Shown: positions 22,096 to 34,323 of the stretch, in pieces
How the letters are laid out: every line of letters begins with the position of its first letter
Position numbering within the stretch: the stretch's first letter is position 1
NCBI GenBank assembly: GCA_039111635.1
Contig: JBCAQO010000011.1
Span: 682,001 to 746,000, forward strand
DNA: 64,000 nucleotides
Direction: 5' to 3'
Source of the DNA: Heterobasidion occidentale
Lineage: Eukaryota; Basidiomycota; Agaricomycetes; Russulales; Bondarzewiaceae
Notes under the pieces: generated by a model
Seen by the model: the letters and a program-made list of their open reading frames with translations, nothing else
The model's database searches: none
Told to the model about the DNA's origin: nothing
Made by a program: the position numbers and the translations under genes

Positions 22096-23238
22096 TCAAG
22101 TTCTTCTAAGACTATCTCGGCCGGGTTTGGGTGTTGCTCTTGTCCTCGGGTTCCCTCGTCTCTCGTTCCTCCTGTACCTTGGTGGATGCTCCTCATTGCT
22201 GCCTCCGGCGTCCTGCCCGGTGGATTGTCCTGTCGATACGGGAGGAAAGGCCTCTCGATCTCGTCGTGCCTGTCGTTGTACCATGGTCCAAACATATTCC
22301 GTCTGGACGGCGGCGTCTCGACTGATTGGCGCTGGCATGGCCCTGCTGGTTTCATCATTTTCTGGCTGGACGCGGAACGGGTCAATCCGAACGGGCTGAG
22401 GGTGAGGAGAGAGTACTGGATCTGTGCTCGAGATGAGGGCAGGTAAGAGCTCCAGGTTGATGAAGGAGGAGAATTCGTCGGGATGGATGAGTAGGGCGTA
22501 CGCCCCATTATTTCCTCTGGCATACCAGGAGGCCGCTCGATGATCGTCGGCATAGGCCAAAAGCCTGACCTGGTCACTTGCGTCTGCGAGGCGCCTGGGA
22601 ACGTCACTGTTCTCACTCCCTGGTTGCCCTGCGAAGTAATTAGCGAGCCTCTGTAAGGCTAGCGCTGTGGCCATCTGTATTACCGCCGAGATTGTGGTGC
22701 ACTGGAGCAGCGCATCCCCTAATCCTTCCAATTCTCGGGGGTGCAGATTTCCACCACCGACAGGGGGTCCTCTGGTCCTGGCAGCCGATGCACTAGTTGT
22801 TGCTGATTCGCGTATACCTGTCTCAGTAACTGTAGGCATTGCCAAACTTGCATGGTTTCTTTGTCCTCCGCTACTTCTCGTCTCCGGTCTTGCGTTTCCT
22901 TGAGCCAACGTTGTCGTCGGTTGTGGAGGCGTTGGCGGAGAAGGTCTTCCTTCTTCTTGACATCTCTCATTGTGCTCGTCATGAGTTCCCTCAATCCGAG
23001 ATGAGGCTCGTAGTTCCGCTTGATCTTCGGCGGTGAGCGTGGGGAGACGGGTGGAGACTGGTACGGAAACTCCCTCTGAAGACGCTGGGTGGCTGCCTTG
23101 GCTAGGTCGTCCAGTGTCGGGGTTGGCCACGGCCAAAATGATGTCTGGTGAGGGGTTCCTTGATGGTGAAGAGGTAGTTCCTTCATAGATGAGCATAGCG
23201 CGTCCTGGGGAGTAATCAAGAGAGGAGTGGTTGGACAT
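22096..23238 (-). CDS. Element A open frame downstream of pol, unknown function
   Basis: A 380-codon frame starting MSNHSSLDYSPGRAMLIYEG, 60 nt after the pol stop and on the same strand. The N-terminal half is Ser/Pro/Thr/Arg-rich and disordered. A more ordered middle contains ISAVIQMATALALQRLANYF and GAYALLIHPDEFSSF. The last 60 codons are basic and look like an out-of-frame tail. In the next frame (to 21963) the same region encodes a convincing coiled coil with LDQEIHRLQTVLEIIEL and LADKLKSASDQLSEL, so a single-base indel near 22270 probably shifted the original reading. It has no protease, zinc-knuckle or envelope features. Comparable downstream frames are found in elements C and D. It could be a structural or RNA-binding accessory protein, which is inference. 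Confidence 0.6.
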   Translation of the reverse strand: MSNHSSLDYSPGRAMLIYEGTTSSPSRNPSPDIILAVANPDTGRPSQGSHPASSEGVSVPVSTRLPTLTAEDQAELRASSRIEGTHDEHNERCQEEGRPSPPTPPQPTTTLAQGNARPETRSSGGQRNHASLAMPTVTETGIRESATTSASAARTRGPPVGGGNLHPRELEGLGDALLQCTTISAVIQMATALALQRLANYFAGQPGSENSDVPRRLADASDQVRLLAYADDHRAASWYARGNNGAYALLIHPDEFSSFINLELLPALISSTDPVLSPHPQPVRIDPFRVQPENDETSRAMPAPISRDAAVQTEYVWTMVQRQARRDREAFPPVSTGQSTGQDAGGSNEEHPPRYRRNERRGNPRTRATPKPGRDSLRRT

Positions 23239-23298
23239 GTGCTGGGGAGGATATCCTTGCTTTCGATAAAGGAGGGTCGCTCTCCTTTATATACCCCT

Positions 23299-26200
23299 TC
23301 ACAACTTAATCGCTGTTGGTCGGGGTTTGTTGGGGTAGCTTTCGTGAAATTCACGAAGTGCCTCATCGGCCGAGTCTTTGAGGAGGGCAAAGGGTTCCCA
23401 AGTGTTATCCGCTTCAGAGTATCCGACCCACTTGACGAGGTATTTGGTTCCTCGTCCTTGGCGCCTTGAATCTAGAATGGTCTCCACTTTGTAGTGTTCT
23501 TCTTCATTCAAGATTTCTGGTGCTGGTCTGGGAAAGTTCTCTCCATGGGCCGCTGTCTCATGATATTTGGTGAGCACGGAGGCATGAAACACCGGGTGTA
23601 TCTTCCATGTTTCAGGTATTTTCAGCCGATAAGCCAGGGGTCCAATTCTTTCGGTCACTTGGAAAGGACCATAACGCCTTGGTGCCAGTTTGAACTTCGG
23701 ATGAGTCGTCCAAATATGGGTTCCTTCTAACCAAACTTGGGTTCCTGTTTCCCACTGCAGAAGCTTCCGGTGTAGGTCCCGGTCTTTGGCGTGCTGCGCC
23801 GCTATCTGTAGGCTGGCAGCCGCGTCCTCTTGGACTTCCTTGATTAACTGTAAACGTTCAGTTACCACGGGCACCTTGGTCTCCAGTGCTGAGTCCACCG
23901 AATACGGCAGATTAAATCCATAGAGGACTTCAAACGGCGATTTCCCTGTAGCGGAGTGTCTTCGGGTGTTGTGGGAGAATTCTGCGAAGGGGATCAAGTC
24001 TACCCAGTTATCTTGATGGTAGTTGCAGAATACCCGCAAAAACTGTTCGATCTCCTGATTAACCCGTTCTGTTTCTCCGTCCGTCTGGGGGTGATAAGCC
24101 GTGCTGAGGGCCAGAGTGATTCCTAAGCCCTTCCAAAGTTCTCGCGTGAATTTTGCCGCAAACTGAGGTCCTCTGTCGGATACCACTTTGGTTGGTAGAC
24201 CGTAGCGCTTGAACACGTTATTCTGGAAGAGCGTCGTGGTTTCCTCGGCCGTGATTGTCTTCTTGCACGGAGTTATGACTATTCCTTTCGACAGGCCCTG
24301 GTCCACTACCACATTTATTGAATCGTACCCTCTGCTTTCCGGGAGGTCTGTTACAAAATTGGTGGAGATAAAACGCCAAGGGGTGTTCGTAGTTTCCAAT
24401 GGGTGGATTGGAGGATGGGTCTTGTGGGGAAGGTTCTTTGTGGATTGGCAAACTGTGCATCCATCTACATATTGATGGACAAACTTGGTCATGCTCGGCC
24501 ACCAGTAGTGGCGTTGTACCAATTCCAAGGTTTTTGCTCGTCCTGGGTGTCCTGTAGCCATCGTATCATGGTGTGCTTTGACAATTGTTCGCCGGAGAAG
24601 ATCGTCTCTTGGGACGCATATGTAACCGTCTCGTCTTGTGATACCGTCTTCGTGTGTCCATTTCCCTAGGAGACCTTTCATTGCTTTTGGTCCTTTGTCC
24701 AAGAGCTTCTTGAGGGAGACATCCACTAGCAAGTTATGTTCGGAGCGTGAGTGTCGAATGAGGGAGAGGATGTCCAAGGATACGATTTCTGTTGCCTTGA
24801 CGTGTATGCTTTCGCTGGAATTTACCAGAGTTTCACTAGATTCGGTGAAAAGTCTGGATGGGAGCAGAGTCTGTGCCTTGTTATCAGATTCCACCCCCTC
24901 ACTAAGGTCTGGACGCCTGGACAGAGCATCGGCATGGTTGGTCGTTCCAGCTTTATAGCTGAGCTGAAAGTCAAATCTGGACAAAAACAGACTCCAGCGC
25001 GCTTGTCGCCTTGATAGGTCTCGCGCCGTCTGAAAATGTTCCAGGTTCTTGTGGTCTGTCCAGATCTCAAAGGGGTGTCGAGCGCCTTTGAGGTAATGTT
25101 TCCAATGTTCCAGCGCCTTGATGATTGCAAGGAGTTTGCGGTCATGTACGTCGTAGTTCCTTTCGGGCGGTGAAAACGAGCCCGAGAGGTACGCCACTGG
25201 GTGCCAGTCGTTATCAGGTCCTTCCTGTAAGAGGACTGCACCATATGCGGAGAGGGAGGCATCGGTGACAAGCCGGTATGGGCGCGTCGGGTCGGGGTAT
25301 ATTAGGACGGGTTGACTGATGAAGGCTTTCTTTAATCGATCAAAAGCCTGCTGGCAACTCGTTGTCCAGTCCCATTTCGTGTCCTTCTTGGTGAGATCAT
25401 GTAGGGGTCGCGCGATCAAAGAGAACTTGTCAATGAATCGCCGATAAAAATTCCCTAGACCTAAGAAGGAGCGGATGTCTCGGACTGTGCGAGGGATGGG
25501 CCATTCTTGAATTGCTTCAATCTTGGAGTCCTCCATGGCGACGTGATCTTTTGAAATCGTGTATCCCAAATAGTTTAGCTTTTTCTTGTGGAACTCGCAT
25601 TTCTCTGGTTTGAGATACAGATCATTGTCGCGCAGGATTTGGAAGACTCGGCGAACGATCACGATGTGTTCTGCCATGGTCCTTGTGAAGATGAGGATGT
25701 CGTCCATGTATACCGGGATTTTTCGGGCCAGTATGAGCTCTTGGAAGATCATGTTCATCATGGCCTGGAAGGTCCCTGGGGAATTGCACAGCCCAAAGAA
25801 CATTACTGTGGGTTCAAAGAGTCCCAGGGGCGTTACAAACGCCGCTTTGGACTCGTCCCCTTCTTTGATGCGCACATTGTTATATCCCCACCGAACATCC
25901 AACTTCGAGAATACCGTTGCCCCTCGAATAATATCCAAGAGTTCTTGGATCAGAGGCAAGGGGGTGACGTCTCAAATGGTGTGCTCATTAAGGTGGCAAT
26001 AGTCCTGTACCGGACGTAGTTTTCCATCCTTCTTGTTTATAAAGAAAAAGGAGGCTGCGCTAGGTGCTGTCGACCGACGTATTGTCCCTCTAGAAAGGTG
26101 CTCCTTGACGAATTTCCCTAGCTCGTCGTGTTTATCCGGGCTCAAGGGAAATATCCTTGGAGCTTGGGGTTTAAACGACCGTTTGAGATTTATTGCGTGG

Positions 26201-26656
26201 TCCCAGATCGTGTGTTTGGGGAGCTGTTGCGATCGTCTCTCGCTGAAAATGTCGAGGTAGGAATGATATTCTGATGGTACTCGGTCCTTCAGATCGGTCG
26301 TGTTGATTTCCTCCTCTAAGTCTTTGTCAAAGCTAGCGAACCCCGAGGGTTGGGGAGCCACCTTCCTGATGACGGGTTCTTCTCCGCTATCCGTTGCGGA
26401 GGAGTCAAACGGTATTTGCGCCTTTTCGGCGATTTTCCTTGAAGCTTCGCCCTGAGCATCCTTTTTCAAAGTTCGCCGGCGTTCCTTCTTTTCAGCTACT
26501 TGTTCTTTGAGCCATCTTCGAGCATCGCATTGTCGGAAGTTATGCTCAAGCATCTCCAAGTACCAAGATTTCCATTCCTTCCTTGGGACCTGGCTCCACT
26601 GTTCTTTAGTCCAAGTCCACAAAGGTCCTACCGGTCCAAAAACAAGACGCGGTTGC
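23299..26656 (-). pseudogene. Element A pol: reverse transcriptase, RNase H, integrase, chromodomain
   Basis: Open from about 26656 to 25972, where a TGA (25974-25972) replaces the arginine expected between HTI and DVTPLP. It then stays open in the same frame to 23299 (886 codons). In order it shows the connector WTWTKEQWSQVPRKEW, RT with SKLDVRWGYNN and YMDD (25710-25699), and RNase H with LVTDASLSAYG and DVHDRKLLAI. The integrase has an HHCC finger (HHDTMATGHPG and CTVCQ) and the catalytic Asp, Asp, Glu in VVVDQ, VVSDRGPQF and DGETERVNQE. It ends in a chromodomain, YLVKWVGYSEADNTWEP. Apart from one TGA and the lost 5' part, the enzyme domains look complete. Chromodomains target integration to marked chromatin. 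Confidence 0.88.
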
Positions 26657-26661
26657 TTCTT

Positions 26662-27120
26662 TGATATGCATGTGGATGTTTCAATCTGTTCATGTACTGC
26701 AGATCTTCCTTCGGACACTCTTTCCCACACCACGATCGCTTCCAAGCTTCATTTTCTATGACAACAACTGCCATCTCAAGAAAGTTATTGATGCAGTCAG
26801 GGACCTTCATTTCAAGCATTGCGGACTCCCGGTCGACGTTTTCCACATGAAAAGCAAACACAAAGAATCTGACGAGTTCTGTGGTCGGCATTGCAACCCT
26901 GCACTCTTTCAAGATTTGATTGTCAATGGTAAATGGAGGTTCAACTCATCAGCTGCAGAAATGGTTAATGCATGGGTGGGGGGGGTTTCAGTCCATCGTA
27001 TGAGAGATGCGTAAGGAGCAATATAATTTTTTTTTGGATGAGATGATCAAGAGGCGGAATCGTACGACTGTTTCCTCATTGCGAAAACACCGTCACATTC
27101 CCTACCAGATACCTCGCACC
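26662..27120 (+). pseudogene. KDZ-associated CxC5/CxC6 gene, C-terminal part
   Basis: Continuation of the gene that starts at 15325. LPSFIFYDNNCHLKK, HCGLPVDVFHMKSKHKE, DEFCGRHCNPALF and GKWRFNSSAAEMVNAW match the conserved C-terminal core of CxC6-containing KDZ proteins. After NAWVGG a G-run (26978-26985) carries one extra base. In the shifted frame GFQSIV is followed by TGA where CGA is expected, then EMRKEQYNFFLDEMIKRRNR. About 60 codons normally lying between the two halves (around an RRRTHNEQ-type motif) are absent, lost at the truncated end of element A. It is non-functional. Confidence 0.8.
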
Positions 27121-30100
27121 GAGATACTTCAATAGACATTCTATTCTAGGTATTCATATGTGTTTTTGACAATACAGAGGCTGCAGACACAATACTATCA
27201 CTTGCATCTCCGAGTCTTGTGCCACGCGGAAGGAAGAACAAAGACTTCTGGAGGAGCAGTACCAATGCAAAGAGTTTTGGAGGTGCTATGAGCGCATACT
27301 GGTATTGTTTAAAGGGCCATCGAACACATTGCATGTATTGATTGGCATGGGAGGTGTCAAACAAGCAGCGTGTGGGAGGAAAGTAGAGATGCCGGACAGA
27401 TGTCAACTTTGTCTTGAATGATGTCCGTCAGCATGCTTCACTAGGATTCAGTACTTTGCACTTGTGTACAGAAAGAGAGACATACTTGTCATCGATTCTT
27501 AAGACGCACGCAATTTGGACATGGTAGACACCCCTAGTTATTGCAGGATTGTCTTCCTGTAAGTTGTGGATGATTTTCATTTAACAACGGGCTCATGGCA
27601 CTTCCAGATGGCCGTTTGCAATACACGCGTAGATCAACACCGCTGTGATTCGCGGTGGGCCAGCCATTCCTTGGGTTCAAAGAGGATGTCAATGATGTGT
27701 GGTCGAGCACTACAAATTACAAAAAAGAAAAAGACACAAATGAGAGGGAGAAAAAGATCAGGGGACACTAGGGGACAGCGCTGGGACGGAGGAAACCCAA
27801 AGAGGGACTGCGCGATGCTGGAGCACTACAAGCAACCGCACAGCCACGGACAGGTGAGATACATGTGAATAAGAGTAGAGAGCGACAACGAAAGGGAAAG
27901 CATCCTACCGGATGAGTGAGCGAGGGCATAATTTTTATGATATTTCTGCAAGCCCCACCCGCCCCTCCTTCACTGCACTTCTCCGGCCTTCACCGCGTAC
28001 TGGGTGAGTTGTTGGTTCATTTGGATGTAGCCAAAATCAGTTGAGACTGGGTTGGTAAGACTGTTGTCAGTTAAATTGTACTGGCGGTGTCATGCATGCA
28101 AGAGAGAGAACGAAGCAGATAATCAAAGAAAGAGTGATTGGAGGGTAAATAAAAGTGGCGTAGGGATAGGCAGGGTTGAGCGTAAAAGCACTACTCACAG
28201 CGGTGAATGTCTGTTTCTCAAAGGACATCCGTCATCGGCGGGGTGTGTGCCTGCGAGGACAACATTTGAGACAATGAGCTTTTGCAGATATCAAGGGTCG
28301 CACCGACCGGCTATTCCATCCTCCGTCCATCTCCGTTGGAGTCCCCACGCTTCCCGCCGGCGCCACGCAGACAAAGTCACCCATCCGCAAGGGCGCAAGG
28401 TTGCTACAGGGATTGACGGTGGGCAACTGAATCATGCCGCACAACCGATGTGTTGCATGGTTGTCACTGCCGGGCGGTTGAGGCAAGCTTGAGGGTTGCT
28501 CCTCTATGTCATAGGGCAATAGATACGAGTTCACCACCTGCCTGGCTGTATTGTCTCTGACAATGGATGATTAGTAAGAGGGTGGGCGGGAGACGTCGGG
28601 GTTAGAGGGCACGGGTGGCCCGAGCCCGGGCAAGAATATTCACGCGAGTACCCATGGTTCGTGTTGTTGTCGTACGGTATGGAGAAGATTGACGAGATGG
28701 AGTAGCTGGTCGCGGGATGGCTGTCTAGCAACATGGACAAGGCGCTGTGTTGCATGGATGGCAGAGACGTGGCGTACAACATCTTAACAATCGGTTGGTC
28801 GATTGGGTATACCCGCTGCTGCTAGGGTTAAGGAGAGATGAGAGGCTGCCCGAGTGGCCAGAGGAGCTGCCACTGTTGATGGGGAAGAGCTGCCAGTTGG
28901 GAGGTTCGGTGTTAGTATTGGGACGAGCCAGAGTTGCTGTAGCAGTAGGGGCTCCAAGGGTTGCCCTGGTTGAGCGAAAGGTTGGCGCATGGCAAGGCAA
29001 GCATGCAAATCGAAAGGAGGTGCCCACAGGCACTCTGCGGCCAGCACGGCAATGCCTTTTCACGAGGCTCATTCGCAGCTGACGCTGCGTTAGAGCCTGT
29101 GCGCCTCCCTTGCGCCATTGCTCATAGTTCAATCAGCCACCCGTCACAGAACCAGAGTGGGACAAGCACTCACCTCAGCGGATGGGAGTGCTGCTCCATG
29201 TCAGCGTGTTCTCTGGGTTTTAGGAGGCGGGGGGACATGGCGCCTTAAAGTTGGCGACAATCTCTGATGGGGAGAACCAGTGGGACAGACTGTGGAAGAC
29301 ACGTATATGAGTAGCAAGGATGGTAAGGGAGGGACGGGAGAACGTACACCAGGTGGACGCGTCAGGGTCATCGATGGCGGGGGTCGACATTGCGAAGCTT
29401 GACCTTGTGAGGTCAAAGCTACCAATCTGGATGAGAGCAAGACGAGTGTGGAGCAGGAGAGATGGAAGCAGGAAAGTTGAGATTGAGTTGCTGAGAGGAG
29501 CTTGCTAATCTTAATTGAAAGTAGATGCTGGGGAGGACGGACTCCCTCCGCTTCAGCCTCACTTCCCCTTTCGATGACGCTTCCCTTTTTGGTCACCTCA
29601 GCCACCTCAGCCAGTGGGGCAAACTCACCCTAAAGTGCATCACGATCAGATATCAACGATATGACGCGTGTCTGTTTCTCCCTTGCTCCCTCCGTTATCT
29701 CACACATCAGCATGGATGTCGCACTCGAGGGAGTGTAGCTCAGGTATGTCGCATACTCCTTTCCTTGGCAATCACTCACGCTAAAGCATTCTCATATGAG
29801 ACTGCTGCCGTCTATTGCACCGTAATTTAGAAAACATCTCATGCACGAGTCCCTTCCTGCATGCGGTTGCATGAGGCTCCCGTGCGTTCTCCCTGCGCAT
29901 CATGTACGTCATACACCTTTCTCAGAAAACACACATACTAATTCCTCCTTGATTGAGACTACCGGTGTCCCTTCTCACTTGTTTTAGGAATTCCCTTGTC
30001 ACACGGAGATGTGCTTCACCAACAAATTACATTCATTTCTATGCAGTAGTGATATTAGACAGTAGTGATATTAGACAAGTATTGTGGCCATAGATTAGGT

Positions 30101-30471
30101 GTGTCTAGAATATTGACTGCTGTTGCTTGAGGGTAAGTCGCAGGCGAGGATTCAGAGGTAAAATATACTAACATGGAAATCTTCAGGAGTTAGTGTTCAG
30201 AAGAATATACGAAAAAGTCGTTGTCTGGTCCATACTGCCAGAGGTCTTTGGCCTCGTTTGCGAGGTCGTCCATGAGCTGCTGAAGCTGATTGCCATTCAT
30301 CGGTTCATGAGGTAAAGGTTGCCTAGTATCTCTGTTGAAAAAGCCCATTAGGTCATCAATGTCGCCAGTGCCATCACCTAGAAATTGGACATCTTGGTTG
30401 TCTTGATACTGTATTTCGGCTGCCTCGTCTACACCATAAGTGTCAGAAGCATCAAGGTCAGAAAAGCAACA
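27121..30471. other. Unassigned DNA inside the putative KDZ element
   Basis: This lies between the KDZ gene remnant and the accessory gene. I find no supported gene. Minus-strand fragments at 29118-28232 give Ser/Pro/His/Cys-rich peptides in three frames (for example SLNQGNPWSPYCYSNSG and HGYSREYSCPGSGHPCP). These may be remains of a decayed third gene, but no family is recognisable. A duplicated AGTAGTGATATTAGACA motif sits at about 30044-30078. Confidence 0.4.
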
Positions 30472-32706
30472 TCAACTCGTACCATTGAGCACTGGATCCT
30501 CTTGGTGTGCGTCTAATATTGTCTCGATGATATTTTCTCCATACTCACCATTATCAACATTCTGTCCTGCGGCAGTGCAATCTTCCTTAGCATTGCTATT
30601 GCTATCTCCAGCACCGCTCTTATCGCCATTGCCATTGCCACAATCAACGAGCCCTGTATAGCTCCGTGCAGAGTCTACAGCATCCACATAGCTCAATTGT
30701 CCACCAGACGATGATTTGCTTGCCACGATCTGTGCTGATTGAATAGCTTCTTTCGAGCGATTTGCAAACTGCCTCCATACTCCGAGCGAAGAACGCCCTA
30801 GCACCTCAAAAATGGGTATTAGTCCTTATTTGAGTCATAGACGCTCCTCGCCTTTGTGTATGTCGGCTTGACATACTTGGTTCCAAATACCTTCGGAAAG
30901 GCGATGTCCAAGCGAAAGTCAGTATTTGTCTTTTGAGCCTTCAGTGCTTCGATCTTTCAGAACCCATTGATGACATCAATTGCATAGTAGGATCCTGGCC
31001 AGGTGCGCTCGCCGTGTCGCTTTGCCTTAGGATCTGCATTTGGAAAGAGCTCGACACTAGCCTGCGTCCTATGAGTCTGTTGGTCTGATGGTCCAGAGAT
31101 GGTCGAAGGAGAGGATGCAAGGGAAGTGGAACGGGTTCGTGGTTTAGATGATGATTTATCGGGTGCGTCTTTGAGAGTTTCTGCAATGCTGAATAATGAG
31201 TTTATATTGGCATGTTTCCCAACAGATAGCATTGGCCGAATCCGCAAAGATATCTCGTTGTCGGTGTCAAGTAGAGGCCCAGGAGATGACAATGTCCGAG
31301 AGAGATTGGATGACTGTGAAAGAGTGGAGGATTTTGCAAGTGAAGGTGTGGTGACGCTTCGGCGCTGAACAGATTGGAGGCTGTCAAAGAAAGAATTTCT
31401 TGTGGCCAAGGGAAAAGAGACGGATGGATGTCGCATAGGGGAAACAGATTCTGGCGTAAATGCATGTCATCTAAGAGGGGTTTGAGGGGTCGTTAGCTGT
31501 GATGGCAAGGTATGCAGATGCTTGATGACCGTTTGATTGCCAGGTGTAGTGCACTGCCTTTTTGAGCTATAATCCTCATCCACTGATGCGCAGCGACGCT
31601 TTCCTTTAAGCACCATCTGTCCCTGTAGCTTCCCAATCTCCTCATTCAACTGTGGACAGTCAGCGAGACATCACCCATGAATTCCATCCGGCAGAACACG
31701 AAAAAGCAAAACCTCGTTTGTCTTCACTATACAAGTTGTGTCCAACTGTGGGCAATCCCAACCATCTCGCTCGACGTTATAGAGCTCCACCTGGAATGCT
31801 GATTTGGAATGATCCCATCCAAGAGCTTCGACAAGTTCCAGTATGTTGTTGATTTGCAGATGCGGAAAGGAAGGGACATGGAATGATATGCTTATGGGCT
31901 CTTCTCCCTCCTATCAATGAAGTTAGATCAACGTTGTTTCGAAAGGGCATGCAACGCACCATACACCATATGCGAGCTTGGACAGTATGTTGATTTCGCA
32001 TGTTTGCCTCAACAATTCGACGCTTACACTCAGCCTCTTCATCGACAGCATTGGCAGCTTCTTGGTGATTCCGTAGCCACCCACGTGTTGGAGTCTGCCA
32101 CTGGTTGGCAATAGGAAGGGCGTATGTTGTGGTTGTTGATCCAGCATGCTGTGTGGGAGGGTTCGGAACAAGCTCGCTGACTGCCATCAAAGTTGCGGTA
32201 CTTTGCACTGCTGTTGAATCTGTATCAATGGGAAACGGGTCATTGGAAAATGAACTAGAGATGGTATGGGATTGAGATTGTAAGCCTCTAGTATGTGTCG
32301 CACTGCCCACGACACCTGAAAGACGATGTGACTGAACATGACATGATGGACGATCAATACCATCTGCTAAGGCCTTCCGAGAGGCTTTCGCGCAACATGT
32401 CTTGCATAGTTTGTCAGAACATTCTGTGTGCCCTTTGGTGTGGCCATGCTTTGTGGAACATCCAATGGTAGCACAATATATGCCACCATTCGGACGTCCC
32501 AACAAAGCCAAAGAGGTGGAGCCCGGGGTAGTCATACAATCCGCCAGCGGTAATCCTAGGAAAAGTCAGATGTAATAAGCCTTGATAAACATCAGTGATT
32601 TCACTTACGTTACTCGATAAGCCGTCTGGCCAAAATTGCGTGCCGTCCGTATGTCTAGAGAGACGATGCACTGCCAAGAACAAGCCTGAATATAACAAAG
32701 GAGCAC
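30472..32706 (-). pseudogene. Cys/His-rich accessory protein gene of the KDZ-type element, broken
   Basis: The minus-strand exons are 32706-32609 (APLLYSGLFLAVHRLSRHTD), 32555-31960, 31910-31698 and 31649 downward. Introns are 53, 49 and 48 nt, with donors GTAAGT, GTGCGT and GTTCTG. Exon 2 carries a Cys cluster, CATIGC then HTECSDKLCKTCC and CHVQSHRL. Exon 3 gives ISISFHVPSFPHLQINN and VELYNVERDGWDCPQL. The last part has WPGSYYAIDVINGF and LGRSSLGVWRQF. This layout is known to me as a frequent uncharacterised Agaricomycete repeat-associated family. Damage: a one-base loss at the exon 2 acceptor, TGA at 31469-31467 and at 30959-30957 (both where CGA is expected), TAA near 30855, and a frame change before 30804. 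The 5' end is separated by element B: TSD AGCAC at 32702-32706, continuing at 58295. Confidence 0.65.
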
Positions 32707-33339
32707 TGTTATGACTTGACCGATCGGAGCCCGTCGGGGCTGGTCTATCCGATGGTTCAAGCATCACATGCTAGGCGGCTCCACTACGGAGCGTACATCA
32801 AGGTATTTGGCATGTCTTTATGATCCAACTGAACCGATGGTTCTTCAAGACATCGGTAGAGGATATATGGGAAGGGTCATAGGTACAGCGGATTGATAAG
32901 ACAGGCATTCACATGCCATGGGCTTAGGGCTTATGGGTAAGCACCTCGTTGCACCAGGATGGATTGGTGCGACTGGAGAAGTACAAGAGTAGGCACCGGC
33001 TGGGAAAGACGGCGACCACAGCTCTCCTGGGATGGGTACCCGGAGAAGCATACAAACTCTTACCCTATACCCTATACAGTATATAAGGCCCATAGAATAG
33101 GCTGAGGATCTTCAGTCTATTCTCCTCGTTCAGTAGCAGTCTTCCTACTGCTACCCTTGTTACCCACAGTCTTCCTACTGTGGACCTTCGTTCCCTGCTG
33201 TCTTCTTACAGAAGAATCATCATTATCCTTCCCTGTATCATTGTCTGATACAGTCAAGACCTCGTCCACCACTCAGTCCATTGTGCGACCTAGGGAAGAA
33301 CCTGTTGCTCTTGGGTTATCGAACAAGCAGTTTGTAACA
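32707..33339 (+). repeat. 5' LTR of element B
   Basis: 633 bp, TGTTATGACTTGACC to TTTGTAACA. A TATATAAGG box lies near 33079. Four consecutive perfect hairpins occupy 33133-33253: stems GTAGCAG, CCACAG, CTGT and CTGTATCA, the first two sharing the loop TCTTCCTA. It differs from the 3' LTR at only four positions that I can see, all CpG-type transitions. Confidence 0.92.
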
Positions 33340-33618
33340 CTAGAATAGACTCGCTTTTACCCCTACCTTGCACCACACTTTGCTTGCTGCCACACTCTTT
33401 CTCATAACCCTCATTGGTGGCATAGACCCCTACCAAAGAGTGTTACTTCACACACCCTGGAGCAAGACCTAGGCCTAGGATACCCACCAGGCACTAGACG
33501 AACCCACAACCAACTCCGACAAGATAATTGTCCTATCCATCAAAGGGGAAACCATTGGTATTACTCCGACACCAATTGATTAGCCCCTCCAAACTTTGAT
33601 AACTGCTCGTACTGAGAA
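33340..33618 (+). other. Leader of element B between 5' LTR and gag
   Basis: Noncoding, stop-rich sequence. It should contain the primer-binding site, but no TGG-starting tRNA complement is obvious directly after the LTR. Confidence 0.5.
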
Positions 33619-34323
33619 GGACAATATTTCTTCACAAGAGAAGACGGAACAGAAGCTGAGTGGGCTTGGGACGAAATAGCAGAAGACTGGGTAGAGCCAC
33701 CCCAGTATAGGAACCCCGAACCGGAAATCCCGGACACATCGGAGGAAGAAGAAGAAACATCCAAGTCCGAATCCTTGGATATTCAAACACCGATCAATAC
33801 CCGAACCATTGAACATAATAACAATATGGCAGATATAGCAGCTCCCACCGACAAGGAACAAGTTCCTTACTTCCAGAGAGGGCTCGATCCAAAGGTCATG
33901 GACAAAATCTATGACAAGGAAACACCGCCGAGCAACATGATCCAAGACTGGATCAATACTGCCTGTGAAATAGATGGACGGCTGAGAGCCCGAAATGCTC
34001 AAAAGGCGATCCTCGCCAACTCCACCTCATTCCAAAGCAATTTCCTCAATCGCTTTCACCTCCAACCCGCTCTCCGCTATAACTCTACCACCGCACCTTG
34101 CAGAATGAACAACCAGGTGGTTGACATGGACATTGACGCCTCTCGGAAGAGAGACGCCGCTCGCCAGAAGCGCACCCATGACGGCAAGCTTCCTACCCAT
34201 TGTTTTAAATGTGGAAGAGAGGGACATTGGGCGAATAAATGTCCTTCCCCTCGTAGAGGCATTCCCCCTGCTCGAGGAAATTTGCGCAGACCAATACGTG
34301 GAGGAGGTAGAAGAACTCGCGCT
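33619..34323 (+). pseudogene. Element B gag remnant, first part
   Basis: An open frame from about 33619 to the insertion of element C. It begins with an acidic region (EPPQYRNPEPEIPDTSEEEE). It passes directly to the end of a capsid domain (VPYFQRGLDPKVMDKIY) and a CCHC zinc knuckle, CFKCGREGHWANKC, with a basic tail. The middle of the capsid found in other gypsy gag proteins is missing, so an internal deletion is inferred. Element C interrupts the frame after codons RTRA. The frame resumes at 44715. Confidence 0.75.

Larger units (their letters stand above)
17656..26656 (-). mobile_element. Ty3/Gypsy chromovirus element A, 5'-truncated
   Basis: Minus-strand retrotransposon of the same family as element B. 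From its 3' end it shows a 3' LTR (17656-18257), a polypurine tract, a long 3' noncoding tract with a hairpin array and a solo-LTR insertion, a downstream open frame (23238-22096) and pol (to about 26656). Gag, protease and the 5' LTR are missing. The sequence stops being gypsy-like between AAGCAACC and CGCGTC at about 26656, and KDZ-gene sequence continues. It inserted after AGAAG (17651-17655). No matching duplication exists on the right, so the right junction arose by deletion. Confidence 0.85.

Noticed and set aside
27121..30471. Possible TET/JBP dioxygenase gene, which is known to travel with KDZ transposons
   Set aside because: No His-x-Asp...His motif or other recognisable block could be found on either strand.
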